Assembly (NCBI GenBank): GCA_025927665.1
Contig: JAICKZ010000177.1
Coordinates: 1-6,828, forward strand
Direction: 5' to 3'
DNA: 6,828 nt
Origin: Steroidobacteraceae bacterium
GTDB taxonomy: Bacteria > Pseudomonadota > Gammaproteobacteria > Steroidobacterales > Steroidobacteraceae
Position 1 is the first letter of the stretch. Every line of letters starts with the position of its first letter. Of the stretch, positions 1 through 5,780 are shown piece by piece. The notes beneath the pieces are model-generated. The model did not search any database. It was not told the DNA's origin and saw nothing but the letters and a program-made list of their open reading frames with translations. Position numbers and translations under genes: made by a program.

Positions 1-211
1 ACGCAGCGCATTGATTAATCCGTTAATCAACAATTTCGTTGGAACCGGATTGAAGTACCAAGCTACTGGTGCAGCAGTGACGACCGAAATGAATAACTTG
101 ATTGATAAGTTGTGCGCAGGCAGCGCTTGTTCGACAAGCACTCGCTCGCCGATCATCGCCAAAGCGGTATGTACAGCTGTGCTGTCCAGTGCCATCACCA
201 CCATTCAGTAA
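1..211 (+). CDS. 3' end of an unidentified gene (partial, start lies left of the window)
   Basis: The frame is open from base 2 and ends at TAA 209-211, giving the last 69 residues of a longer protein. An internal TTG at base 11 could be read as a start, but it has no ribosome binding site and the frame continues to the window edge, so I treat it as an internal codon. The tail is rich in Thr, Ala and Ser and has three cysteines, two of them in a CAGSAC (C-x4-C) pair. That composition suits an exported protein with disulfides, but this is inference. I recognise no domain. It lies 22 bp upstream of the Tat-exported DUF1501-like gene on the same strand, with no terminator between them, so the two are probably co-transcribed. 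DUF1501 genes are often paired with a large exported partner such as a DUF1800 or c-type cytochrome-like protein, but this fragment is too short to say whether it is one. Confidence 0.7.
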   Translation, partial: RSALINPLINNFVGTGLKYQATGAAVTTEMNNLIDKLCAGSACSTSTRSPIIAKAVCTAVLSSAITTIQ

Positions 212-233
212 CTGACGCTACGAGAGACTGACT

Positions 234-1847
234 ATGATCATTCGCAAGAACATTCCAAAAGGCCTGGGAATCAATGAGCCGATTCGACACAACAGTCATA
301 AGCGTCCGGTTACCCGTCGCGAATTCATCGGGCAAGGTTTTATGACCGGTGCAGCAACGGTGCTTGCGTCGCCGCTCTTGTCTGCGTTGTGGAACTCAGG
401 CAATGCTTATGGCGACGTACTGGCAGATCTTGATCCAGGTGGCGTGAAGTGCGCCATCACCAATGGTGCGGGCAAGATTCCTTTTATCTGCTTCGATCTT
501 TCTGGCGGCGCCAATATTGCCGGTTCCAACGTATTGGTTGGTCAGGGAGGCGGTCAGTCAGCATTTCTATCTACTGCTGGATATTCGAAGTTGGGGATAA
601 CGGGAACCATGATCCCCAATCCTTCTACGACGGGAAGTTTTATCGATTCCCAGTTTGGTCTTGCCTTCCACAGTGATAGTGCGTTTTTGCGCGGTATGTT
701 GATGACGACGACGACACAGACTCGAGCTAACGTCAATGGCTGTGTGATTCCAGCAATCTCGCAAAATGACACACAAAATAATCCACTGAACCCCATGTAC
801 GGCATCGCCCGTTGTGGTGCCAAAGGTCAATTGCTCACCTTAATTGGTTCGCAGAATTCAGATTCAGGCGGTAATTCCATGCCGCCTGCAGCGATGATCG
901 ATTTGACAGAGCGCCCAACAACCATCACCAGTTCTCGTGATGCGACGGGCTTAGTCGATACGGGTAGTTTGGGAACGATGTTTACTAAGTCGGACGGTTC
1001 ACCCGATACGCCATCAACCGTTGCGGTGATGGAAGCCATTGATCTGTTGACTCGCAAAAAACTGGAAGTCACCAAGCCAAAATTGGCAGATGCCACTGCA
1101 GATGCGGCAATCAATAATCAAGTGGATTGTGCCTACGTGCGTAGTGCGTACATGTCGGAACAATTCAGTAGCCCGGCGGTGCTTGATCCTACGAAGGACA
1201 CAAGAATTACGACGATATTTTCTTCAGTCGGTGGTCTTGGGGCCAGTAGAGAGTTTGATAAGACAGCTGCGGTGATGAAACTGGTGGTCGATGGCATGGC
1301 CGGCGCTGGCACCATTCAAATGGGTGGTTTTGATTACCATACGGGCGATCGTTCCACTGGTGAGGCGCGCGATTTTCAAGCGGGTGTCTGCATAGGCGCT
1401 TGTTTGGAATATGCGGCTCAAACTTCTACTCCGCTGATGCTGCAAGTTTTTAGTGATGGCTCATTGAATTCCAACGGGATGATTGATAACTCAACCGGGG
1501 GTCGTGGTAAGGGTGTATGGACGGGAGATAATCAATCTACTGCTTGTACGTTCTTCTTGGTTTACAGTCCTAAAGGCCGAATAGTACCGGTGAAGACATT
1601 AAACAGCACGAGTGAAGGTCCACAATTGGGTTCGTTCCAAGCATCCGGTGATGTTAATGCGGCAAGTAGTCCAGCAGCTAATTCCAACACTGCCGTAGTG
1701 GATATGATTCTGCTTAACTATTTGGCTCTCCACAATGAACAAGGCAGCTTTGCAAGCTTGTTCCCAACCAGTCCTATCGTCGGGCAAATTGATAGCTGGA
1801 TTGCCTTTAATGCACTGTGCCAAGACAAGATCACAGCGCTTATATAG
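234..1847 (+). CDS. Tat-exported DUF1501-like protein of unknown function
   Basis: This 537-residue protein starts at ATG 234, with a purine-rich GAGAG at 222-226 seven bases upstream. The N-terminus carries a twin-arginine motif, TRREFI (residues 27-32), then a hydrophobic stretch at about 36-52 and a small-residue region near 58-60 where signal peptidase could cut. It is therefore predicted to fold in the cytoplasm and be exported. The mature part has landmarks that I match to the DUF1501 family (alkaline-phosphatase-like superfamily). FDLSGGAN (87-94) fits the usual F-L-x-G-G-x-D strand, GGFDYHTG (364-371) fits GGWDTH, and FSDGS (406-410) followed by a Gly-rich GGRGKG (422-427) fits the SEFGR/DHG region. 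Several canonical metal or acidic positions are replaced (Asn for Asp in the first motif, and no clear DHG), so it is a divergent member and catalytic activity is doubtful. Seven cysteines follow the signal region. The substrate is unknown. The DUF1501 assignment is from motif resemblance only. Confidence 0.8.
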   Translation: MIIRKNIPKGLGINEPIRHNSHKRPVTRREFIGQGFMTGAATVLASPLLSALWNSGNAYGDVLADLDPGGVKCAITNGAGKIPFICFDLSGGANIAGSNVLVGQGGGQSAFLSTAGYSKLGITGTMIPNPSTTGSFIDSQFGLAFHSDSAFLRGMLMTTTTQTRANVNGCVIPAISQNDTQNNPLNPMYGIARCGAKGQLLTLIGSQNSDSGGNSMPPAAMIDLTERPTTITSSRDATGLVDTGSLGTMFTKSDGSPDTPSTVAVMEAIDLLTRKKLEVTKPKLADATADAAINNQVDCAYVRSAYMSEQFSSPAVLDPTKDTRITTIFSSVGGLGASREFDKTAAVMKLVVDGMAGAGTIQMGGFDYHTGDRSTGEARDFQAGVCIGACLEYAAQTSTPLMLQVFSDGSLNSNGMIDNSTGGRGKGVWTGDNQSTACTFFLVYSPKGRIVPVKTLNSTSEGPQLGSFQASGDVNAASSPAANSNTAVVDMILLNYLALHNEQGSFASLFPTSPIVGQIDSWIAFNALCQDKITALI

Positions 1848-1869
1848 TTTTTGTAAATACGGCTGAAAT

Positions 1870-1900
1870 AAAAAGGCGCGCTTTAAGCGCGCCTTTTTTT
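1870..1900. terminator. Bidirectional intrinsic terminator between convergent genes
   Basis: A perfect 7-bp G+C-only stem (GGCGCGC at 1875-1881 and GCGCGCC at 1887-1893) closes a 5-base loop (TTTAA). It is flanked by five A on the left (1870-1874) and seven T on the right (1894-1900). Read on the + strand, it ends the transcript of the Tat-exported protein 23 bp after its stop codon. Read on the - strand, it has a five-base T-tract and lies 41 bp past the fdxA stop, so it can serve that gene too. Confidence 0.9.
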
Positions 1901-1940
1901 ATTAGACAATCCTTGAAATCTGGCGATATTCCTGCGAAAA

Positions 1941-2264
1941 CTAACGTTCCAACAATTTTAATTTGTCAGGTTTACCATCCCATTCCTTCGCATCTGCAGG
2001 TGGCTCCTTGCGCTCGGTAATCACCGGCCACATCTTGGCAAGCTCAGTATTCAATTTAAGGAAATGCTCCTGACCCTTAGGTAACTCTTCTTCGGAGTGA
2101 ATGGCTTCGGCGGGGCATTCGGGTTCGCACAAGGTGCAATCAATACACTCATCTGGATCAATCACCAAAAAATTAGGACCTTCATGGAAGCAGTCCACGG
2201 GGCAGACTTCAACACAGTCCATGTACTTGCACTTGATGCAGTTTTCGGTAACGACGAATGTCAT
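1941..2264 (-). CDS. fdxA: 7Fe ferredoxin FdxA ([3Fe-4S][4Fe-4S])
   Basis: This is a small, acidic, soluble electron carrier of 107 residues, the usual length for the Azotobacter vinelandii FdI / Pseudomonas FdxA family. All nine family cysteines are present, at residues 9, 12, 17, 21, 25, 40, 43, 46 and 50 counting Met. By homology with FdI, Cys9, 17 and 50 bind the [3Fe-4S] cluster and Cys21, 40, 43 and 46 bind the [4Fe-4S] cluster. Cys25 is the free cysteine next to it. The C-terminal extension typical of the family follows, with a WDG motif near the end and a terminal LLER. I chose ATG 2264 over an upstream in-frame ATG at 2303 because homologs begin at this point and a GGAG lies seven bases ahead. 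The longer start would add 13 hydrophobic residues that the family lacks. The gene ends before the bidirectional hairpin. In pseudomonads fdxA often lies beside mutS, but here the upstream gene is a Nudix hydrolase. FdxA in this family has been linked to redox control and oxidative stress, though its partner here is unknown. Confidence 0.96.
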   Translation of the reverse strand: MTFVVTENCIKCKYMDCVEVCPVDCFHEGPNFLVIDPDECIDCTLCEPECPAEAIHSEEELPKGQEHFLKLNTELAKMWPVITERKEPPADAKEWDGKPDKLKLLER

Positions 2265-2271
2265 TGAATGG

Positions 2272-2275
2272 CTCC
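2272..2275 (-). promoter_or_regulatory. Ribosome binding site that sets the fdxA start
   Basis: The - strand reads GGAG here, seven bases before ATG 2264. It supports the 107-residue form of FdxA over the start 39 bases upstream, which would place this site inside the coding sequence. Confidence 0.75.
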
Positions 2276-2531
2276 AACTAAACAGCAGCATTAATACTGT
2301 CAAAACAGGGGCGCGTATTTTGCCAAAGCGGGGCCAGATGGCAAGCAGTCCGTAGTTCTGGACATATGTATTTTGGTTAGAGTCTATTTGAAAATTGCTG
2401 CGCTCGTTATTCGCATACGATGCTTCCTCATAATTATTAATTTGGCCGCATTATTTCCGATATAAACTCCGGATTCTGCATAAATTAACTGCGTCGTTAC
2501 ATTTTTAAACGGATTATAGTTGTCGCGGAAT
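2276..2531. other. Intergenic region between the Nudix gene and fdxA, no gene seen
   Basis: This A+T-rich stretch probably holds the fdxA promoter, but I cannot place it. A perfect TTGACA occurs on the - strand at 2298-2303, yet no acceptable -10 lies 16-18 bases downstream, and the spacing would run into the ribosome binding site. There is no clear hairpin with a T-tract after the Nudix stop, so read-through into fdxA is possible. Short open frames on the - strand here lack a ribosome binding site and look random. Confidence 0.55.
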
Positions 2532-3056
2532 TTATATCGTGTGAAAGTGCAGACGCTCAATTCCCTGTGCTTGATCTTCGATGTAACGCTCAAGAGTAAA
2601 GCGTATGCTTTCAAAGGCAATGTCATTCCAGGGAATTTCGCTTGGATGGATCAGTTTAACTTCTAAGCTTTCTGCACCCACGCCAAAGTTAAGATTATTC
2701 AGGCGAGCTCGAAACAGCATGTGCACTTGATGTGACTTGATGACGTTAACCACCGTAATCAGCGAACCGATCGTCACATCGGCCAGCGCTTCTTCTTGTG
2801 CTTCTCTTGCCGCACCGCCTTCCACTGCTTCGCCGTTTTCCATAAAGCCTGCCGGTAACGTCCAATATCCATGGCGTGGCTCGATGGCACGACGACAAAT
2901 CAAAATTTTGTCTTCCCACACGGGGATACAACCGGCAATGATGCGTGGATTCTGATAATGAATCGTGCCGCAAGCACGACATACATGTCGCGGCAGGTGA
3001 TCTCCTTGCGGTATATCAAGAATCAGCGGATGAGCGCAGTCAGGACAAAATTTCAT
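2532..3056 (-). CDS. Zinc-ribbon Nudix hydrolase
   Basis: This 174-residue cytoplasmic protein belongs to the family that hydrolyses a nucleoside diphosphate linked to another group (X). It opens with a zinc ribbon, C4-x2-C7 and C26-x2-C29, then the YQNP motif (34-37) typical of zinc-ribbon Nudix enzymes. The Nudix box is at 70-92. Gly70, Glu76 and the REAQEE core (84-89) are all present, with Glu85, Glu88 and Glu89 as the expected Mg2+ ligands. The box departs from the consensus at its end, where Leu91 replaces the usual Gly. Substrate class cannot be read from the sequence. Relatives with the same layout include ADP-ribose/NADH pyrophosphatase-like enzymes and the plant FAD pyrophosphatase NUDX23. 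ATG 3056 is chosen because the first zinc-ribbon cysteine is only three residues in, although no good ribosome binding site precedes it. The gene lies 70 bp downstream of the kinase gene on the same strand with no terminator between, so co-transcription is plausible. Confidence 0.9.
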   Translation of the reverse strand: MKFCPDCAHPLILDIPQGDHLPRHVCRACGTIHYQNPRIIAGCIPVWEDKILICRRAIEPRHGYWTLPAGFMENGEAVEGGAAREAQEEALADVTIGSLITVVNVIKSHQVHMLFRARLNNLNFGVGAESLEVKLIHPSEIPWNDIAFESIRFTLERYIEDQAQGIERLHFHTI

Positions 3057-3126
3057 GGCAGTAACTGTAGATGAGTAAATTGAGATCGTACGCCACCCAC
3101 ATCCGATGCATTACAGTTTCGAAGCA

Positions 3127-5523
3127 CTACTTGAATTTTTCTAGCGCCATGCGCAGTTCGTCCATGCTTTGGAAGCGCTTGCTTTTATCCACGGCCATCG
3201 CTTTGAAGACTAAATCGGAAAGTTCGGTGGGCAGGTTGGGGTTTACTTCAATGGGAGGTTTCGCCTTGCCTTGAACATGTTGATACATCACGGACATATG
3301 ATCGCCGCGTGAATAAGGCGGCATGCCGGTCACCATTTCATAAAGAATAATACCCAAGCTGTAGATATCGGCGCGCTCGTCAACTTGTTTACCCAATATC
3401 TGTTCCGGCGCCATGTATTTGGGACTACCAATCACATAGCCAGTCTTGGTGAGTTGTGTATCGCCTTCCTTGTGCGCGGCTGCAACACCGAAGTCCACCA
3501 CCTTTAAGAAGTGAGTGTCGTCAATCAAAATATTTGCCGGTTTAAGATCGCGATGTACGATACCTGCCAGATGTGCCACTGCCATGCCGGTGGCAATGTC
3601 ACAACCGTACTGTGCTGCCAATTTGATGGGCAGCGGTTTATTGTCGACTAACTCTGCGCCCAGCGGATGCGAAGGAAAATATTCCATCGAAATAGCGTAA
3701 TTACCCTGCATGTACACAAAGTCGTAAATACGAATGACATTCTTATGAGTGATTTTTCGCGAGTAACGTAGCTCATGCACAAAGCGCTTCATCATCTCTT
3801 CATCTTGCGAGACATTTGAGTTTAGGAACTTAAGAATTAAACGCTCTTCAACTACAGAATCTTCAACCAGCAAAACGGTGCCGAAAGCACCTTTGCCAAT
3901 TTTTTCGATAAATTTATATCGGCTTTCGATGACATCGCCCGGCTTAAGAGTGGTGATATCCAGCCTGTTGATTTGTGGAACTTCTTCTGCAGTTTTAACA
4001 ATTGCAGCAACATCCGCTTTATCCACCAACAATGTTTTTGATGGCTCTGCGAACTGTTCGGCTTTGTGTTGTAGTGCAATAGCTGCGGTTGAGTAACGAC
4101 CATCCAATTCATCAAGCGCATGGTCAATAGCCAATTGAACGGTAGGGTCTTCATTGGTTGGCGTAACCGATTGAATATAGCTGCGGATATTATCCACACG
4201 TTTGTCATCGGCGATACGCGGCAGCGCTGCAATCGCTTCAAGTTTTACCTCACGCTCTGGATGAGTGAGCAGCTTTGACAATAGATCAAGTGCACGAATG
4301 TCTCCAAGCTTGCCCAAAGCACGTGCAATTGCAGGCAACGCGCGAGCTTTGGCATTATTTGCCATTTCCAGCAGTGCCGGCACGGCTTTCACGCTACCGA
4401 TTGATCCTAAGGCGTCGATAGCACGTTCAGCCACCCACCAATCCTTGTCCTTGGTTGCGGCAATCAATTGATCAACGGCACGTTCATCCTTGGTTTGATT
4501 CAGAATTTCAATCGCGGCACGACGTACGTCTTCGTCTTCGTCACGAATCAATTCCAACACGGCGTCGACTACTCGTGGACCACCGATTTTACCCAACGCA
4601 TCAGCCGCACGACTACGCACCCACCAATCGTCATCTTTCAGAATTTGTAAAAGCTGTTTGATATCGCGACTAGTGCCTAATGCATTCAGGACTTCAACTG
4701 CGGCGCGACGCGCATACTCGTTTTCATCTTTAAGGACTGGCACCAAGTGCCGCATGGTATTGGGGTCGGCCGCCTTGATAATTAATTCAACCGCACGATT
4801 TTGTACTTCGATATCAGGATCACAGAGCATCTGACACACTGGCTCTACTTCCACCGGCGTTCGCATTTTGGTTAGTGCGTTCAACGTTGCCTGACGAATA
4901 AGCTTGTTTGGATCTTTCAGCTGACGTTGCAATGCACGGGACACGTCGGGACGATCAAATCGCGACAAGATATTAATGATATGAGTACGTGCAACTGTGT
5001 CACGACCCTCAATACGGGCGATCAATTCCGTTACTGAGTTATCATCAACAATTTCACCAATGATTTTGAACAGCGCCACCTTCTCGTTGTTTTCCTGCTC
5101 GTAAGCATGGCTGAGCAACTCGCGCACCCCCAGCCGACTGCGATGTGCATTTAAGATTTCCAAAACGACGGGTTTGGGTATGGCGGGACGCGATAGCAGA
5201 TCAAATATCATTGCTATCGGAAAGTTGCGGCTGCTGGACATTGCCAAGGAAATTGCTGCGTTAGTACGTGGGTTGTTGTCAGCTAGCGCTTCGGCAAGCA
5301 ATGCAAAACTTTTCTGATCAAGGTTCTGCGTCAGTATTTCCACATAGGACAGCGTTTCTTGTTTGCCAGCGACGGGCAAAGTCTCCAGTATTTTGGGAAT
5401 ACCAGAGATGCCCAGCTTTGCAAGCTTGGCCAAAGCTTGTTGCGCTTTGGGCTGCTGCATATCGCCAACGGCGCGGATTTCTTCAATCAGGCGTTCGGCT
5501 TTTAAGTCATCAAGAAACTTCAT
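3127..5523 (-). CDS. HEAT-repeat / Ser-Thr protein kinase fusion
   Basis: This 798-residue soluble protein has no signal peptide or membrane segment. Residues 1-160 are helical and HEAT-like but irregular. Residues 164-442 form about nine HEAT (PBS-lyase-like) repeats, seven of them exactly 31 residues apart. A linker (about 443-530) leads to a complete Hanks-type kinase domain (about 536-795). Its key residues are all present: Gly-rich loop G543-x-G545-x2-G548-x-V550, ATP-anchoring Lys565, helix-C Glu584, HRD 657-659 with Lys661 and Asn664, DFG 677-679, APE 705-707, Asp719, and the late Arg783. An active RD-type kinase is therefore predicted. The activation segment (677-707) holds Thr689, 692 and 694 and Ser700 as candidate autophosphorylation sites. 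The HEAT part probably binds a protein partner or controls the kinase (inference). Most bacterial kinases of this class instead carry a membrane segment and extracellular PASTA or other sensors. Only a weak purine-rich GAGACGAG precedes ATG 5523. The nearest downstream gene on the strand is the Nudix hydrolase. Substrates are unknown. Confidence 0.93.
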   Translation of the reverse strand: MKFLDDLKAERLIEEIRAVGDMQQPKAQQALAKLAKLGISGIPKILETLPVAGKQETLSYVEILTQNLDQKSFALLAEALADNNPRTNAAISLAMSSSRNFPIAMIFDLLSRPAIPKPVVLEILNAHRSRLGVRELLSHAYEQENNEKVALFKIIGEIVDDNSVTELIARIEGRDTVARTHIINILSRFDRPDVSRALQRQLKDPNKLIRQATLNALTKMRTPVEVEPVCQMLCDPDIEVQNRAVELIIKAADPNTMRHLVPVLKDENEYARRAAVEVLNALGTSRDIKQLLQILKDDDWWVRSRAADALGKIGGPRVVDAVLELIRDEDEDVRRAAIEILNQTKDERAVDQLIAATKDKDWWVAERAIDALGSIGSVKAVPALLEMANNAKARALPAIARALGKLGDIRALDLLSKLLTHPEREVKLEAIAALPRIADDKRVDNIRSYIQSVTPTNEDPTVQLAIDHALDELDGRYSTAAIALQHKAEQFAEPSKTLLVDKADVAAIVKTAEEVPQINRLDITTLKPGDVIESRYKFIEKIGKGAFGTVLLVEDSVVEERLILKFLNSNVSQDEEMMKRFVHELRYSRKITHKNVIRIYDFVYMQGNYAISMEYFPSHPLGAELVDNKPLPIKLAAQYGCDIATGMAVAHLAGIVHRDLKPANILIDDTHFLKVVDFGVAAAHKEGDTQLTKTGYVIGSPKYMAPEQILGKQVDERADIYSLGIILYEMVTGMPPYSRGDHMSVMYQHVQGKAKPPIEVNPNLPTELSDLVFKAMAVDKSKRFQSMDELRMALEKFK
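4198..5034 (-). repeat. Tandem HEAT repeats inside the kinase gene
   Basis: These encode residues 164-442 of the kinase fusion. From residue 226 on, the units begin at 226, 257, 288, 319, 350, 381 and 412, an exact 31-residue (93-bp) period. Each has the usual helix-turn-helix pattern: an Asp-rich turn (for example KDDD, RDED, KDKD), then R/E-x-A-A/I helix B. Two units two periods apart share DWWV (residues 299-302 and 361-364). At DNA level they keep an identical 12-mer on the + strand, CACCCACCAATC at 4432-4443 and 4618-4629, exactly 186 bp apart. This points to internal duplication of a two-repeat block. Confidence 0.85.
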
Positions 5524-5625
5524 CGACTCGTCTCGATATCCATGGATCAGTTATCAGTGAGTTGGTATGCATCAGGAAGGCATTTCATGCAGGTAAGTCT
5601 ACTGCCTTCACCAGATATCCGTCCA

Positions 5626-5634
5626 ATTATGCCA
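5626..5634 (-). promoter_or_regulatory. Possible extended -10 promoter for the kinase gene
   Basis: The - strand reads TGGCATAAT, an extended -10 (TGn) joined to CATAAT, which matches TATAAT at five of six positions. No good -35 is seen, which extended -10 promoters can tolerate. Transcription would begin near 5619 and leave a leader of roughly 95 bases before ATG 5523. This is motif matching only. Confidence 0.35.
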
Positions 5635-5737
5635 TTGTAAATCGACAGATAAGCGGAATTGTTAAACGTTATTTGTGGAATAAATGAGACGTTAGGTCTG
5701 TAAGTAACGAAAACATAAGTCAAACGCTGCAATCCGT

Positions 5738-5750
5738 TACAATGCGCGCC
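5738..5750 (+). promoter_or_regulatory. Possible apbC promoter with GC-rich discriminator
   Basis: TACAAT (5738-5743) matches the -10 consensus at five of six positions and is followed directly by GCGCGCC, a G+C-rich discriminator like those of promoters repressed by ppGpp/DksA. The -35 region is poor. Transcription would begin near 5750 and leave a leader of about 30 bases before ATG 5781. Confidence 0.38.
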
Positions 5751-5780
5751 CTTAGAAACAATGGGTCTTTGAATCATCCA

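Noticed and set aside
1817..2020. 67-codon open frame on the + strand across the terminator
   Set aside because: It starts inside the Tat-protein gene, reads through the hairpin and overlaps the fdxA 3' end, so it is a chance frame.
2265..2303. Longer FdxA start adding 13 hydrophobic residues
   Set aside because: FdxA homologs begin at the later Met, and the GGAG at 2272-2275 lies in the correct place for that start.
2298..2303. TTGACA on the - strand as the -35 of fdxA
   Set aside because: The hexamers 16-18 bases downstream do not resemble TATAAT, and the start point would fall at or past the ribosome binding site.
2384..2626. 80-codon open frame on the - strand overlapping the Nudix 3' end
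   Set aside because: It overlaps the Nudix coding sequence in another frame, has no ribosome binding site and no recognisable motif.
3063..3118. 7-base inverted repeat (AACTGTA / TACAGTT) between kinase and Nudix genes
   Set aside because: The arms are 42 bases apart, A+T-rich, and no T-tract follows, so it is not a convincing terminator or operator.
3852..4241. 129-codon open frame on the - strand inside the kinase gene
   Set aside because: It is an alternate-frame shadow of the HEAT/linker/kinase coding region, with no motif of its own.
5268..5687. 139-codon open frame on the + strand opposite the kinase N-terminus
   Set aside because: It is antisense to a well-supported gene, has no motif and no ribosome binding site, and runs into the divergent promoter region.
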